Shown one piece after another: positions 23,299-33,630 of a DNA stretch of 64,000 nucleotides. The stretch covers positions 593,221 to 657,220 of the forward strand of contig NZ_BMRO01000003.1 in NCBI RefSeq assembly GCF_014648675.1, read 5' to 3'. Position numbers and translations under genes: made by a program. Each line of letters begins with the position of its first letter. Position 1 is the stretch's first letter. The stretch comes from Actinomadura livida. GTDB lineage: Bacteria; Actinomycetota; Actinomycetes; Streptosporangiales; Streptosporangiaceae. Under the pieces are notes generated by a model that saw only the letters and a list, made by a program, of their open reading frames with translations, was not told the DNA's origin and ran no database searches.

Positions 23299-25047
23299 TC
23301 AGTCTCCGTTCTCCCACTCGGGAGCCAAGTCCCGCGCGATCTTGATGTCGTCGTTGGTGGTGCCGGCCGCGACCATCGGCCACACCATGGCGTCCTTGTG
23401 CACGATGAAGTCGATCACGACCGGGGCGTCGTTGATCTCCATGGCCTTGGCGATGACCTCGTCGACGTCCTCGGCCTTCTCGCAGCGGAGGCCGACACAA
23501 CCGTACGCCTCGGCGAGCTTGACGAAGTCGGGGATGCGCTTGGCGGCGTGCAGATTCGTGTTGGAGTAGCGCTCGTTGTAGAAGAGCGTCTGCCACTGCC
23601 GGACCATGCCGAGGTTCCCGTTGTTGATCACGGCGATCTTGACGGGGATGCCCTCGATCGCGCAGGTCGCGAGCTCCTGGTTGGTCATCTGGAAGCAGCC
23701 GTCGCCGTCGATCGCCCAGACCGTCGCGTCCGGCGCGGCGACCTTGGCGCCCATCGCCGCGGGGACGGCGTAGCCCATCGTCCCGGCGCCGCCGGAGTTC
23801 AGGAACGCGCCCGGCCGCTCGTACTTGATGAACTGCGCGGCCCACATCTGGTGCTGGCCGACGCCCGCGACGTAGTACGCGTCCGGCCCGGCGGCCTTCC
23901 CGATGCGCTCGATCACGTACTGCGGGGACAGGGAGCCGTCGTCCGGCGTGTCGTAGCCCAGCGGGTACGTGTCGCGCCAGGCGTCGAGTTGCCGCCACCA
24001 GTCGGTGTAGTCGCCCTTGCGGCCGGCCTCGTGCTCGTTCTGCACGGCGACGATGAGGTCGGCGATGACCTCCCGGGCGTCCCCGACGATCGGGACGTCG
24101 GCGTGCCGGTTCTTGGAGATCTCCGCGGGGTCGATGTCGGCGTGCACGACCTTGGCTCCGGGCGCGAACCCGTCGAGCTTGCCGGTGACGCGGTCGTCGA
24201 ACCGGGCGCCGAGGGTGACCAGCAGGTCGGCCCGCTGCAGCGCGCCGACCGCGCCGACGGCGCCGTGCATGCCCGGCATGCCCATGTGCAGCGGGTGGCT
24301 GTCGGGCAGCGTCCCCTTGGCCATCAGCGTGGTGACGACCGGCGCGCCGGTCAGCTCGGCGAGCACCTTCAGCTCGGCGGACGCGCCGGCCTTCAGGACG
24401 CCGCCGCCGACGTACAGCACCGGGCGCTCGGACGAGACGATCAGCCGCGCCGCCTCGCGGACCTGCTTGCTGTGCGGCCGGGTGACGGGCCGGTACCCGG
24501 GGAGCTGCAGCGGGACGGGCCACTCGAAGTCGACCGTGGCCTGCAGTGCGTCCTTGGCGATGTCGACGAGGACGGGGCCGGGCCGGCCGGTGGAGGCGAT
24601 GTGGAACGCCTCGGCGATCGTGCGGCCGATGTCGGCGGCCTTGGTGACCAGGAAGTTGTGCTTGGTGATCGGCATCGTGATGCCGGCGATGTCGGCCTCC
24701 TGGAAGCCGTCCGTCCCGATGAGGGACGACGCCACCTGCCCGGTGATGGCCACCATGGGGACCGAGTCCATGTAGGCGTCGGAGATCGCGGTGACGAGGT
24801 TCGTCGCGCCCGGCCCGCTGGTGGCCATGCACACGCCCACCCGGCCGGTCACCATCGCGTAGCCCTGGGCCGCGTGGCCGGCGCCCTGCTCGTGCCGGAC
24901 GAGGATGTGGCGCAGCTTCGCGGAGTCGAAGAGCGGGTCGTAGGCCGGGAGGATCGCGCCGCCCGGGATGCCGAACACCGTGTCGACGCCGACGTTCTCC
25001 AGGGCGCGGACCAGCGCCTGGGCTCCCGTCATCTGTTCGGTCGTCAT
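23299..25047 (-). CDS. ilvB: Acetolactate synthase large (catalytic) subunit
   Basis: 582 residues, a ThDP- and FAD-dependent enzyme joining two pyruvates, or pyruvate and 2-ketobutyrate. The N-terminal pyrimidine domain has [15 protein letters not shown] and the catalytic glutamate in [17 protein letters not shown]. The central domain holds the FAD region. The C-terminal pyrophosphate domain has the Mg/ThDP motif [35 protein letters not shown] at 25047 gives the usual start [16 protein letters not shown]. It is first gene of ilvBHC and is preceded by a leader peptide and terminator (25093-25201), so attenuation by branched-chain amino acids is expected. Confidence 0.96.
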   Translation of the reverse strand: MTTEQMTGAQALVRALENVGVDTVFGIPGGAILPAYDPLFDSAKLRHILVRHEQGAGHAAQGYAMVTGRVGVCMATSGPGATNLVTAISDAYMDSVPMVAITGQVASSLIGTDGFQEADIAGITMPITKHNFLVTKAADIGRTIAEAFHIASTGRPGPVLVDIAKDALQATVDFEWPVPLQLPGYRPVTRPHSKQVREAARLIVSSERPVLYVGGGVLKAGASAELKVLAELTGAPVVTTLMAKGTLPDSHPLHMGMPGMHGAVGAVGALQRADLLVTLGARFDDRVTGKLDGFAPGAKVVHADIDPAEISKNRHADVPIVGDAREVIADLIVAVQNEHEAGRKGDYTDWWRQLDAWRDTYPLGYDTPDDGSLSPQYVIERIGKAAGPDAYYVAGVGQHQMWAAQFIKYERPGAFLNSGGAGTMGYAVPAAMGAKVAAPDATVWAIDGDGCFQMTNQELATCAIEGIPVKIAVINNGNLGMVRQWQTLFYNERYSNTNLHAAKRIPDFVKLAEAYGCVGLRCEKAEDVDEVIAKAMEINDAPVVIDFIVHKDAMVWPMVAAGTTNDDIKIARDLAPEWENGD

Positions 25048-25092
25048 GATCTGCGTTTTCCTTGGGGAGTGGTTGGAGGCTCGCCGGGCAAC

Positions 25093-25126
25093 AAAAAACC
25101 CCCGCCGCCGTGAGGCGGTCGAGGGG
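25093..25126 (-). terminator. Attenuator terminator upstream of ilvB
   Basis: On the minus strand a stem of CCGCC/GGCGG, extended by CCCC/GGGG with a small bulge, is followed by six T, 46 nt before the ilvB start. A separate perfect 10-bp hairpin (25128-25137 with 25155-25164, GGCGCGCAGG arms) lies directly upstream and overlaps the leader stop codon. The layout matches that upstream of cimA. Confidence 0.85.
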
Positions 25127-25150
25127 AGGCGCGCAGGACGAGGAGCTTGG

Positions 25151-25201
25151 TCAGCCTGCGCGCCGACCAAGTACTACGAGGATGGTGATGGTGCTCTGCA
25201 C
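25151..25201 (-). CDS. ilvB leader peptide (branched-chain amino acid sensing)
   Basis: A 16-codon frame from [19 protein letters not shown], stop TGA. Seven of residues 5-11 and their flanks are Ile, Leu or Val, with ILVVL uninterrupted (25169-25183). Ribosome stalling there would free the region ahead of the terminator at 25093-25126. The leader start lies only about 30 nt from a TTGACC -35-like box (25231-25236), so the transcript may be almost leaderless. Identity is inferred from codon content and from the hairpins that follow. Confidence 0.85.
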   Translation of the reverse strand: MQSTITILVVLGRRAG

Positions 25202-25284
25202 GTGCCCACTTTCGCCGATGTCCGGCCCCCGGTCAAATCCGTGGACGCTTTGTCTCAGATGCCGAGACGATTTTCCGCCGCCGC

Positions 25285-28128
25285 TCAGCCCGGCAGCGGC
25301 AGCGCGACGTCGCCGGACGGGGCGTGCCCTTCCAGGTTGGTGCGCACCAGCGACTCGACCCGCCCGGCCGCCATCGGGCGCGCCACCAGGAAGCCCTGGC
25401 CGCGCGGGCAGCCCATCTCGCGCAGCGCCTCCAGCTGCTCGGGCCGCTCGATGCCCTCCGCGACCACGGTCAGCCCGAGGTCGCTGCCGAGCCGCACGAT
25501 CGTCCGGGTGAGCAGGGTGCGGGTCTCGTCCGACCCGAGGCCCGCCACGAAAGACGGGTCGATCTTGATGACGTCGACGGGGAGCTGCCCGAGGTAGGCG
25601 AGCGAGGCGTAGCCGGTGCCGAAGTCGTCGATCGCGAGGCGCACCCCGAGGTTCCGCAGCTCGGACAGGCGCTCCACGTTCTGGCCCGCGTCCTCGACGA
25701 GGACCTCCTCGCGCACCTCCAGCGTGAGGGCCTGCGGCGGCAGCCCGGTCTCCTCCAGCGCCGCCGCGACCGACTCCACGAACCGGGGCGCGGCGATCTG
25801 CCGGGCGGTGAAGTTGACCGACAGGCCGACGTCCCACGCGTCCCCGCGCCACCGCGCGACCTCGCGGCACGCCTCCCGCAGCACCCAGTCGCCGAGCGGG
25901 ACCATCAGGCCGGACTCCTCCGCCGGGCCGATGAACTCCTCCGGCGGGACGGCCTCGCTGCCCCGCCACCAGCGCAGCAGCGCCTCCACACCGGTCACCC
26001 GGGACGTCGCGAGGTCCACCATCGGCTGGAACTCGATCGCGAACTCCTCCTCGGCCAGCGCCTGCTGGAGGTCGCTGCCGAGCTCCAGGCGCCGGACGAC
26101 GTCCGCGTGCATGTGCGGCGCGTACACCTCGACGCGCCCGCCGCCGGCCTCTTTCGCACGGGCCATCGCCAGGTCGCCGTTGCGGAGCAGATCGGCCGCG
26201 GTGCGGCGGAGCCGGCGGCCCGCCTCGGCGGCGTTCCCGGCGGCCGCGCCAGCGGGCTGCTCCTCGTCCCCGGCGAAGGCGATGCCGACACTCGCCGTCA
26301 GCACGATGTGCTTGTTGCCCACCTGATAAGGGTCGACCGAAAGTGCGCGCAGGAGCCGTCCCGCGAGCTCGACAGTGGCGCGCGTCTCACCGTCGTCCGG
26401 CGGCAGCTGGACGAGGACGGCGAACTCGTCACCGCCCCAGCGGGCCACCGTGTCGTCGGCGTGGACGGTCGCGCGCAGCCTCCGGGCGGCCTGCGCCAGC
26501 ACCTGGTCGCCGGCCGCGTGCCCGTCGGAGTCGTTCACCGCCGTGAAGCCGTCCAGGTCGACGAACACGACCGCGACCTCGCCGCCGGACGGCTCGTGCC
26601 GCGACAGCACCTCCCGGGTGCGCTCCTCGAAGTAGGACCGGTTGGGCAGGCCCGTCAGGCCGTCGTGGAACGTCAGGTGCGCCACCTGGCGCTGCAGCGC
26701 CGCCTGCTCGCTGAGGTCCCGGGTGGTGACGAGCAGCCGCGTGGGCGCGCCGTCGGACCCGCTGTAGCGGGAGATCGTGGACTCGGTCGGCAGCCACGTC
26801 CCGTCCGCCGCGCGCACCCGGCACGACACGCGCAGCGCCTCGTCGACGGACTCCTCGTCCAGGACCTCGCGGAACACGTCCTCGACGCGCGGCAGGTCCT
26901 CCGGGTGGACGATCTCGTGCAGCGGGCGCCCGAGCAGCTCGTCGGGCTCGTAGTGGTACGTCCGCAGGGCGCCGGCGCTGGCGTACTGGACGGTGGCGTC
27001 CACGTCGCAGATGAGCACGGCGTCGTTGATGCTCTCCGACAGCGCCCGGAAGTGCTCCTCGCCGGTCTCCACGGCGCGGCGGAGCGCGTCGTTCTCGCGG
27101 AGCAGGCCCGCCAGCCGCGCGATCAGCACCAGCGCCGCGGTGCCCGCCACGATCGAGATGCCCGGTTCGAGGCCGTTGTGCCCGGTGAGCGAGTGGCCGG
27201 CGATGAACATGGCGGCCGCGGCGGCGATCGCCGCGGGGGCGATGCCCGGCCCGATCATGCGGCCCTGCTTCCCGCCGGTGCGGGCGACCGCGTCCGGCTC
27301 GGCCACGTCGTCGGGGATGTCGTCGACCGGCGGCGCGGGCTCGGCGGCCGGGCCCGTCCACGGCACCAGCAGCAGGAGCAGCAGCCCGGCCAGGCGCAGG
27401 ATGTCGGACGGGTCGTCCGCCGGTCCGCCGCCGTCCAGCCGGACGAACGTCGTCACGATGTCGGCGGCCGCGATGGCGGCCAGCGCGCCGTACCCCATCC
27501 AGGCGAGCCGCCGGTGCCCGCGCGCGGCTCCCAGCACGAAGGGCAGCGCGCCGCAGACGAACACGATGCCGATCAGCGGGTACAGCAGCTCCAGCAGGAA
27601 CTCCGGCGGCGACTCCCCCGTCCGGTGGTAGAGCGCGCCGAACAGGGCGACCCAGCCGAGCACGAAGAGGGCGCAGGCGCAGACGTAGGTGTCGGCGGCG
27701 TAGCGCAGCCACGTCCCGGCGTCCCGGGGCAGCCTGATCGGCGCGACGAGGCCGATGACGAGCGCCACCAGGGCGAGCAGGTAGAAGAGGTCGGGCACCG
27801 ACAGGGACAGGGCGCTGCGGCGGTATCCGTCGATCAGGGCGGCGCCCACGGCGCCCGCGAACCACGACGCGGAGGCGATCCCGTACCAGCGCCAGGAGGT
27901 GGTCCAGACGCCGCCGGGCGCGGTGTCCGGCTGTCCGCCGCTCGGCCGCCGGGCCGACAGCAGCAGGGAGACCGCGGCGGCGCCCGCGGCACCCGCCTCG
28001 GCCCAGGTGATGAAAGTGTTGCCGCCCCAGCCGAGAAGCGAACCGGTGGCGTACAGGACGCCGACGACGGCGGCCATGGCGACCGGCAGCGCACGCGGCG
28101 GCACCCGCCTGGCGTAATCGCCGCTCAT
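25285..28128 (-). CDS. Membrane PAS-GGDEF-EAL c-di-GMP protein
   Basis: 947 residues. The N-terminal ~350 residues hold about nine hydrophobic helices. A PAS domain (~380-500: HFRALSESINDAVLICDVDATVQYAS) follows, then GGDEF (~505-670) with intact GGDEF at 565-569, and EAL (~690-930) with intact EAL at 715-717 plus DDFGTGYASLAYL and IKIDPSFV. The inhibitory I-site is absent: the RxxD position upstream of GGDEF reads HADD. Both synthesis and breakdown of c-di-GMP are thus possible, the cyclase without product inhibition. In actinomycetes c-di-GMP controls BldD and development. The start is ATG at 28128 (MSGDYARRV), with AAGGGA about 10 nt upstream. Confidence 0.93.
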   Translation of the reverse strand: MSGDYARRVPPRALPVAMAAVVGVLYATGSLLGWGGNTFITWAEAGAAGAAAVSLLLSARRPSGGQPDTAPGGVWTTSWRWYGIASASWFAGAVGAALIDGYRRSALSLSVPDLFYLLALVALVIGLVAPIRLPRDAGTWLRYAADTYVCACALFVLGWVALFGALYHRTGESPPEFLLELLYPLIGIVFVCGALPFVLGAARGHRRLAWMGYGALAAIAAADIVTTFVRLDGGGPADDPSDILRLAGLLLLLLVPWTGPAAEPAPPVDDIPDDVAEPDAVARTGGKQGRMIGPGIAPAAIAAAAAMFIAGHSLTGHNGLEPGISIVAGTAALVLIARLAGLLRENDALRRAVETGEEHFRALSESINDAVLICDVDATVQYASAGALRTYHYEPDELLGRPLHEIVHPEDLPRVEDVFREVLDEESVDEALRVSCRVRAADGTWLPTESTISRYSGSDGAPTRLLVTTRDLSEQAALQRQVAHLTFHDGLTGLPNRSYFEERTREVLSRHEPSGGEVAVVFVDLDGFTAVNDSDGHAAGDQVLAQAARRLRATVHADDTVARWGGDEFAVLVQLPPDDGETRATVELAGRLLRALSVDPYQVGNKHIVLTASVGIAFAGDEEQPAGAAAGNAAEAGRRLRRTAADLLRNGDLAMARAKEAGGGRVEVYAPHMHADVVRRLELGSDLQQALAEEEFAIEFQPMVDLATSRVTGVEALLRWWRGSEAVPPEEFIGPAEESGLMVPLGDWVLREACREVARWRGDAWDVGLSVNFTARQIAAPRFVESVAAALEETGLPPQALTLEVREEVLVEDAGQNVERLSELRNLGVRLAIDDFGTGYASLAYLGQLPVDVIKIDPSFVAGLGSDETRTLLTRTIVRLGSDLGLTVVAEGIERPEQLEALREMGCPRGQGFLVARPMAAGRVESLVRTNLEGHAPSGDVALPLPG

Positions 28129-28595
28129 CTCGCCGTGTCCCTTCCTGCCCCGGTGGAGCGTTCGGTCCCTGCAGACGCCGCACCGCGCCAGGGGGAGATT
28201 TCGGGTCCCGACCTTCGCCATATAACGGACGGAAGATCATGGATCGTGCCCGCGCGGGGGTCGGCGCGAGCCGGTGGCGAGCGGGTCGGCCTCGCCTGCC
28301 GGAGATCAGCGACGTCGCTGCCCTACGGGATCACCGTCGCGCTCAATGTACGTTCCATAGGTCACGGAGCGATTGAGGCTGAGCGTCCTCCCGGAGACAA
28401 ACGACCTCGTCGAAAACCGATTTGGGACACCCGAAAGCCGATCGTCACGGATGCGGTGTCCTGCCCTGCGTCACGCAGAGTGAGCATTATTCGGGGGCCG
28501 TGTCCGGGTACGAATATCGCGCCGTGCAGGGAAATGACCTCGCCCGGATTGGAACGGCCGGCCGTGCGGATCCGTACTAACTACGGGAGGTGCTC
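28129..28595. other. Divergent intergenic region
   Basis: 467 bp between the GGDEF-EAL gene and the sugar dehydrogenase gene. No gene or known riboswitch was recognised; a small palindrome CTGCGT-C-ACGCAG lies near 28467-28480. The plus-strand gene has GGGAGG 5 nt before its ATG. Confidence 0.5.
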
Positions 28596-29735
28596 ATGCG
28601 AAGGCACATGATCGTCCCGGTCCCGGCCGTCGTGGTCTCGGCCGTGCTGGTGCTCGCGGCCTGCGGGTCGCCGTCCTCGGATGAGGACGGCGGGGTCCGC
28701 ACGCCGCCGCCGGCGACCGCGAGCGGCACGGCCGGGACGGGCGGCGGCACGGGCGGCACGGGCGGCACCGCCGAGCCCGGCGAGCCGCGCGCCGTCGCCA
28801 CCGGCCTGGAGGTCCCGTGGGCGGTGGCGTTCCTGCCGGGCGGCGACGCCCTGGTGACCGAACGCGACAGCGCCCGCCTGATGCGCGTCACCCGGTCCGG
28901 GGAGAAGAAGGCCGTCGGGGAGGTGCCCGGCGTGGAACCCGGCGGCGAGGGCGGCCTGATGGGCGTGGCCGTCTCCCCCGGGTACTCCGATGACAAGCTC
29001 GTCTACCTGTACTTCACGGCGGCGTCGGACAACCGCGTCGTCCGCGCCTCCTACGACGGCGGCGAACTCGGCTCGCCCGAGCCCGTCGTCACCGGCATTC
29101 CGAAGGCCGGCAACCACAACGGCGGCCGCATCGCGTTCGGCCCGGACAAGATGCTCTACATCGCCACCGGGGACGCCGGCGACAGCGACCTGTCCCAGGA
29201 CAGGGACTCCCTCGGCGGCAAGATCCTCCGCGTGACCCCGGACGGGAAGCCCGCCCCGGACAACCCCTTCGGCAACCGCACCTGGACGTACGGCCACCGC
29301 AACGTGCAGGGACTCGCCTGGGACGACGAGGACCGCATGTACGCCACCGAGTTCGGCCAGAACCGCTTCGACGAGATCAACCTCATCGAGCGCGGCAACA
29401 ACTACGGCTGGCCCGAGGTCGAGGGCGAGGGCGACCGCGAGGGGTTCACGAACCCCCTCCTGACCTGGACGACCGACGAGGCGTCCCCGTCCGGTCTCGC
29501 CTACGCCGACGGCTCCCTCTGGGCCGCCGCCCTGCGCGGCGAACGCCTCTGGCAGGTGCCCGTCGACGACGGCAAGGCGGGCCGCCCGGTCGCGCGCTTC
29601 GACTCCGGCTTCGGCCGGATCCGCGCCGTCGCGGAGGCGCCGGGCGGCTCCCTCTGGTTCGCCACCAGCAACAAGGACGGCCGCGGCGACCCGGGACCCG
29701 ACGACGACCGCATCATGAACGTTCCCCTCGGCTAG
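28596..29735 (+). CDS. PQQ-dependent glucose/sorbosone dehydrogenase-family lipoprotein
   Basis: 379 residues. A signal peptide with lipobox (VLVLAAC, lipid cysteine near residue 22) is followed by a Gly/Thr-rich linker, so the protein is anchored outside the membrane. The rest is a six-bladed beta propeller of the soluble glucose dehydrogenase/Yli1 type: GLEVPWAVAFLPGGDALVTERDSARL, GGLMGVAVSPGYSDDKLVYLYFT, NHNGGRIAFGPDKMLYIATGDAGD, GHRNVQGLAWDDEDRMYATEFGQNRFDEINLI. The GHRN-Q and NHNGGR motifs carry PQQ and metal-binding residues. The probable reaction is oxidation of aldose sugars with PQQ. ATG at 28596 is chosen by its GGGAGG site; GTG at 28590 overlaps that site. Confidence 0.9.
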   Translation: MRRHMIVPVPAVVVSAVLVLAACGSPSSDEDGGVRTPPPATASGTAGTGGGTGGTGGTAEPGEPRAVATGLEVPWAVAFLPGGDALVTERDSARLMRVTRSGEKKAVGEVPGVEPGGEGGLMGVAVSPGYSDDKLVYLYFTAASDNRVVRASYDGGELGSPEPVVTGIPKAGNHNGGRIAFGPDKMLYIATGDAGDSDLSQDRDSLGGKILRVTPDGKPAPDNPFGNRTWTYGHRNVQGLAWDDEDRMYATEFGQNRFDEINLIERGNNYGWPEVEGEGDREGFTNPLLTWTTDEASPSGLAYADGSLWAAALRGERLWQVPVDDGKAGRPVARFDSGFGRIRAVAEAPGGSLWFATSNKDGRGDPGPDDDRIMNVPLG

Positions 29736-29777
29736 CCGTCCTGCCCACCGGGGCCGGCCGAGGGGAACGGCGCTGCG

Positions 29778-31280
29778 TCAGGAGGCGCCGAGCTTCTCCA
29801 GGATGAGCTCGCGGGCGCGGCCGGCGTCGGCCTGCCCCCGGGTGGCCTTCATGACGGCGCCGACGAGGGCGCCGGCGGCGGCGACCTTCCCGGCGCGGAT
29901 CTTGTCGGCCACGTCGGCGTTGTCGGCGATGACCTGGTCGATCACTGCGGACAGCTCGCCGTCGTCGCTGACGACCTTGAGCCCGCGGGCGGCGACGACC
30001 TCGTCCGGGCCGCCCTCGCCCGCGAGGACGCCCTCGAACACCTTGCGGGCCAGCTTGTCGTTCAGCTCGCCGGCGGCGATCATCGCCTGGACGCGGGCGA
30101 CCTGCTCGGGCGTGATCGGCAGGTCGGCGAGCTCCACGCCCTGCTCGGTGGCGCGGCGGGACAGCTCGTTCATCCACCACTTGCGGGCGGCCGCGGCGTC
30201 CGAGCCGTGCGCGATCGTCGCCTCGATGAGGTCGACGGCGCCGGCGTTGACGACGTCCCGCAGCTCCAGGTCGGAGAGGTTCCACTCCTGCTGGATGCGG
30301 CGCCGCCGCGCGGCCGGGAGCTCGGGCAGCGACGCACGGATCTCCGCGACCCACTCCCGGGACGGCGCCATCGGCACCAGGTCGGGCTCGGGGAAGTAGC
30401 GGTAGTCCTGCGCCTCCTCCTTGCTCCGGCCGCTGGTGGTGCGGCCCGTGTCCTCGTGGAAGTGGCGGGTCTCCTGGATCACGCGGCCGCCGTCGGAGAG
30501 CACGCCGGCCTGCCGCTCGATCTCCGACCGGACGGCCCGCTCCACCGAGCGGAGCGAGTTGACGTTCTTGGTCTCGCTCCGGGTGCCCCACTCGGCCGCG
30601 CCCCGCGGCATGAGCGAGACGTTGACGTCGCAGCGCATCGAGCCCTGCTCCATGCGCACGTCCGAGACGCCGAGGGAGCGGACCAGCTCGCGCAGTTCGG
30701 TCGCGTAGGCGCGGGCGACGAGCGGCGCCTTCTCACCGGTCGCGACGATCGGCTTCGTGACGATCTCGACCAGCGGGATCCCGGCCCGGTTGTAGTCGAC
30801 CAGCGAGAACTCGGCGCCGTGGATGCGGCCGGTCGAGCCGCCGACGTGCAGCGACTTGCCGGTGTCCTCCTCCATGTGGACGCGCTCGATCTCGATCCGG
30901 TACGTCTCGCCCTCGACCTCGACCTCCAGGTGCCCGTCGACGCAGAGCGGCTCGTCGTACTGCGAGATCTGATAGTTCTTCGGCATGTCCGGATAGAAGT
31001 AGTTCTTCCGGGCGAACCTGCACCATTCGACGATGTCGCAGTTCAGCGCCAGGCCGATCTTGATGATGCCCTCGATCGCGGCGCGGTTGGTGACCGGCAG
31101 CGACCCCGGCAGCCCCAGGCACACCGGGCACACCTGCGTGTTCGGCTCCGCGCCGAACCCGGTCGCGCAGCCGCAGAACATCTTCGAGGCGGTGCCGAGC
31201 TCGATGTGCGTCTCGATCCCGAGCACCGGCTCGTACTTCGCGAGCGCCTCGTCGTAGTCCATCAGCGTCGGAGTGGTCAC
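29778..31280 (-). CDS. gatB: Asp-tRNA(Asn)/Glu-tRNA(Gln) amidotransferase subunit B
   Basis: 500 residues. GatB binds the mischarged tRNA and transfers ammonia to the Glu or Asp. Landmarks are [21 protein letters not shown], the zinc-type cysteines in [91 protein letters not shown], and the C-terminal YqeY-like helical domain. The start is GTG at 31280, overlapping the gatA stop by 4 nt (GTGA), which indicates translational coupling. Gene order is gatC-gatA-gatB. Confidence 0.96.
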   Translation of the reverse strand: MTTPTLMDYDEALAKYEPVLGIETHIELGTASKMFCGCATGFGAEPNTQVCPVCLGLPGSLPVTNRAAIEGIIKIGLALNCDIVEWCRFARKNYFYPDMPKNYQISQYDEPLCVDGHLEVEVEGETYRIEIERVHMEEDTGKSLHVGGSTGRIHGAEFSLVDYNRAGIPLVEIVTKPIVATGEKAPLVARAYATELRELVRSLGVSDVRMEQGSMRCDVNVSLMPRGAAEWGTRSETKNVNSLRSVERAVRSEIERQAGVLSDGGRVIQETRHFHEDTGRTTSGRSKEEAQDYRYFPEPDLVPMAPSREWVAEIRASLPELPAARRRRIQQEWNLSDLELRDVVNAGAVDLIEATIAHGSDAAAARKWWMNELSRRATEQGVELADLPITPEQVARVQAMIAAGELNDKLARKVFEGVLAGEGGPDEVVAARGLKVVSDDGELSAVIDQVIADNADVADKIRAGKVAAAGALVGAVMKATRGQADAGRARELILEKLGAS

Positions 31281-32773
31281 TTCGCCTCCACCAGTGCGGG
31301 GGCCTGCGCCAGCAGCGGGCCGCCCCAGCGGTCTTCGAGGGCCCGCTCGACGGCGGCGCCGACGCGGTACACGCGGTCGTCGCCGAGGACGGGCGCCATG
31401 ATCTGCAGGCCGGCCGGCAGGCCGTCGGCGAGGCCGCACGGCACGGAGATCGCGGCGTTGCCGGTGAGGTTGGCCGGGATCGTGCACAGGTCGGCCAGGT
31501 ACATCGCGATCGGGTCGTCGGCGCGCTCGCCGATCGGGAACGCGGTCGTCGGGGTGGTCGGCGACACCAGCACGTCGACCTGCTCGAACGCGGCCTCGAA
31601 GTCGCGCTTGATCAGCGTGCGGACCTGCTGCGCCTTGCCGTAGTAGGCGTCGTAGTAGCCCGACGACAGGGCGTAGGTGCCGAGCATGATGCGCCGCTTG
31701 ACCTCGGGCCCGAAGCCCTCGGCGCGGGTCAGCGCCATGACCTCCTCGGCGCTGCGGGTGCCGTCGTCCCCGACGCGCAGGCCGTACCGCATCGCGTCGA
31801 AGCGGGCGAGGTTGGACGAGCACTCCGACGGGGCGATCAGGTAGTACGCGGGCAGCGCGTAGGTGAAGTTCGGGCAGGACACCTCGACGACCTTCGCGCC
31901 GAGCGACTCCAGCAGCTCGACCGCCTCGTTGAAGCGCGCCGACACGCCCGGTTCGTAGCCCTCCCCCGCGAACTCCTTGACGACGCCGACGCGGAGCCCG
32001 TCGACGTCGGCGCGGCGCGCGGCCTCCACGACCGGCGGGACGGGCTCGGGCACCGACGTCGCGTCCATCGGGTCGTGGCCGCTGAACGCCTCGTGCAGCA
32101 GCGCCGCGTCCAGCACGTTGCGGGCGAAGGGGCCGGGCGTGTCCAGCGACGACGCGAACGCGATCACGCCGTACCGGGACGACCCCCCGTAGGTGGGCTT
32201 CATGCCGACGATGCCGGTGACCGCCGCGGGCTGCCGGATCGAGCCGCCCGTGTCGGTGCCGGTGGACAGCGGCGCCTCGAACGCGGCCACCGCCGCGGAC
32301 GAGCCGCCCGACGACCCGCCCGGGATCCGGTCCAGGTCCCAGGGGTTGCGCGAGGTGCCGTAGGCGCTGTTCTCCGTGGACGAGCCCATCGCGAACTCGT
32401 CCATGTTCGTCTTGCCGAGGATCACCAGCCCGGCCTGGCGGAGGCGGGCCGTGATCGTCGCGTCGTACGGCGGCCGCCACCCCTCGAGGATCTTGGATCC
32501 CGCCGTGGTCGGCATGTCGGTCGTGGTGAACACGTCCTTGTGCGCGATGGGGACGCCGGCCAGCGGGCCGAGCTCCTCCCCCGCCGCGCGCCGCTCGTCC
32601 ACCCTGCGGGCCTGCGCCAGCGTCGCCTCGCGGTCGACGTGGAGGAACGCCTTCACCTTGCCGTCCACGGCCGCGATGCGGTCCAGGTGCGCCTCGGCGA
32701 CCTCGACCGCGGAGACCTCACCGGCGGCGAGCAGCTCGCCGAGCTCCGCCGCCCCCTTCCCGACCAGCTCCAT
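31277..32773 (-). CDS. gatA: Asp-tRNA(Asn)/Glu-tRNA(Gln) amidotransferase subunit A
   Basis: 498 residues of the amidase-signature family. GatA releases ammonia from glutamine for GatB. The Ser-cisSer-Lys triad is visible: lysine in [10 protein letters not shown], cis-serine in [14 protein letters not shown], nucleophile serine in [16 protein letters not shown]. Length and order are normal. It overlaps gatC by 1 nt (TGATG) and gatB by 4 nt. The Gln tRNA it would serve is encoded in this window at 3312-3383. Confidence 0.97.
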   Translation of the reverse strand: MELVGKGAAELGELLAAGEVSAVEVAEAHLDRIAAVDGKVKAFLHVDREATLAQARRVDERRAAGEELGPLAGVPIAHKDVFTTTDMPTTAGSKILEGWRPPYDATITARLRQAGLVILGKTNMDEFAMGSSTENSAYGTSRNPWDLDRIPGGSSGGSSAAVAAFEAPLSTGTDTGGSIRQPAAVTGIVGMKPTYGGSSRYGVIAFASSLDTPGPFARNVLDAALLHEAFSGHDPMDATSVPEPVPPVVEAARRADVDGLRVGVVKEFAGEGYEPGVSARFNEAVELLESLGAKVVEVSCPNFTYALPAYYLIAPSECSSNLARFDAMRYGLRVGDDGTRSAEEVMALTRAEGFGPEVKRRIMLGTYALSSGYYDAYYGKAQQVRTLIKRDFEAAFEQVDVLVSPTTPTTAFPIGERADDPIAMYLADLCTIPANLTGNAAISVPCGLADGLPAGLQIMAPVLGDDRVYRVGAAVERALEDRWGGPLLAQAPALVEAK

Positions 32774-33072
32774 CAGGCCTCCTCGTCCAGGATCCGCGGG
32801 ACGCGGAAGCGCTGCTCCTCGGCCGCGGGCGCGCCCGCGAGGGCCTGCTCGGGCGCGAGGGACTCGCGCACCTCGTCGGCCCGGTAGACGTTGGTCAGCG
32901 GCAGCGCGTGCGAGGTCGGCGGGATGTCCTCCGCGGCGACCTCCTGCACCCGCGCGACCGCGGAGATGATCTGGTCGAGCTGGGCGGCGAGATGGTCGAG
33001 CTCATCGTCGCCGAGCGCCAGCCGGGACAGCCGGGCGAGGTGCGAGACCTCTTCACGGGTGATGGCGGACAT
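32773..33072 (-). CDS. gatC: Asp-tRNA(Asn)/Glu-tRNA(Gln) amidotransferase subunit C
   Basis: 99 residues. The typical GatC N-terminus [45 protein letters not shown] is followed by the short extended tail that links GatA and GatB ([21 protein letters not shown]). It is first gene of the gatCAB operon and overlaps gatA by one base. Confidence 0.95.
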   Translation of the reverse strand: MSAITREEVSHLARLSRLALGDDELDHLAAQLDQIISAVARVQEVAAEDIPPTSHALPLTNVYRADEVRESLAPEQALAGAPAAEEQRFRVPRILDEEA

Positions 33073-33163
33073 GAGAAAACCGTTCCTGCGGATCGATGGG
33101 ATTCGCCGCCCATCCTATGGCCCGCACCCCTCCTACCCGACCCGATCACCACCCGGCACGCCG

Positions 33164-33484
33164 CTATTGCTGCCCGGGAGGCGCCTGGCCCGGATGAGCC
33201 TGGTACCCGGGCTGCGGCTGGCCGGGGTACGGCGGCGGGTAGCCCGCGGCACCGGGCGGCACGGGCTGCGGCCGGTACTGCGGCTGCGCGACCGCGGAGG
33301 CGCCCGAGAGGATGCTCCCGGCGAAGGTGGCGAGCGCGAGGACGCCGAACCCGCCGAGGATGGCCACCTGGACCGCGTACTTCTGGTTGCTGTCGGCGGT
33401 GACCGCGATCATGGAGAAGATGAAGCAGGCGATCGCGCCGCCCATGGCCATGAGCGCGACGGCCACCCGTGAACTGTTACCCAT
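33164..33484 (-). CDS. Small two-pass membrane protein with Pro/Gln-rich tail
   Basis: 106 residues. Two membrane segments (VALMAMGGAIACFIFSMIAV and VQVAILGGFGVLALATFAGSIL) are followed by a ~40-residue Pro/Gly/Gln/Tyr-rich C-terminal tail (PQYRPQPVPPGAAGYPPPYPG). Such tails are common in actinobacterial membrane proteins and are probably disordered in the cytoplasm. No family was recognised. It lies downstream of no gene on its strand and may be monocistronic. Confidence 0.7.
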   Translation of the reverse strand: MGNSSRVAVALMAMGGAIACFIFSMIAVTADSNQKYAVQVAILGGFGVLALATFAGSILSGASAVAQPQYRPQPVPPGAAGYPPPYPGQPQPGYQAHPGQAPPGQQ

Positions 33485-33630
33485 GCGCGGAACAGTAGCG
33501 ACGCCCGCCGACTGTTGGACCGGAGTCCAACGATCTTGCGATGCTTTTCCGGAAATCTACCCACATTGTTTAGTTCGCCCTGTGCGGGAACCCTCTGGTC
33601 GTCCCTCAGGACGAGCGAGAGGAGACCGCC

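Noticed and set aside
28129..28595. Possible c-di-GMP riboswitch before the GGDEF-EAL genes
   Set aside because: No GEMM-type conserved core was seen here or in 36095-36348; only simple hairpins.
25324..28611. Very long plus-strand open frame (about 1095 codons) opposite the PAS-GGDEF-EAL gene
   Set aside because: Its translation is Arg/Gly/Ala/Val-rich low complexity without domains, while the minus strand encodes a complete GGDEF-EAL protein. High GC keeps antisense frames open.
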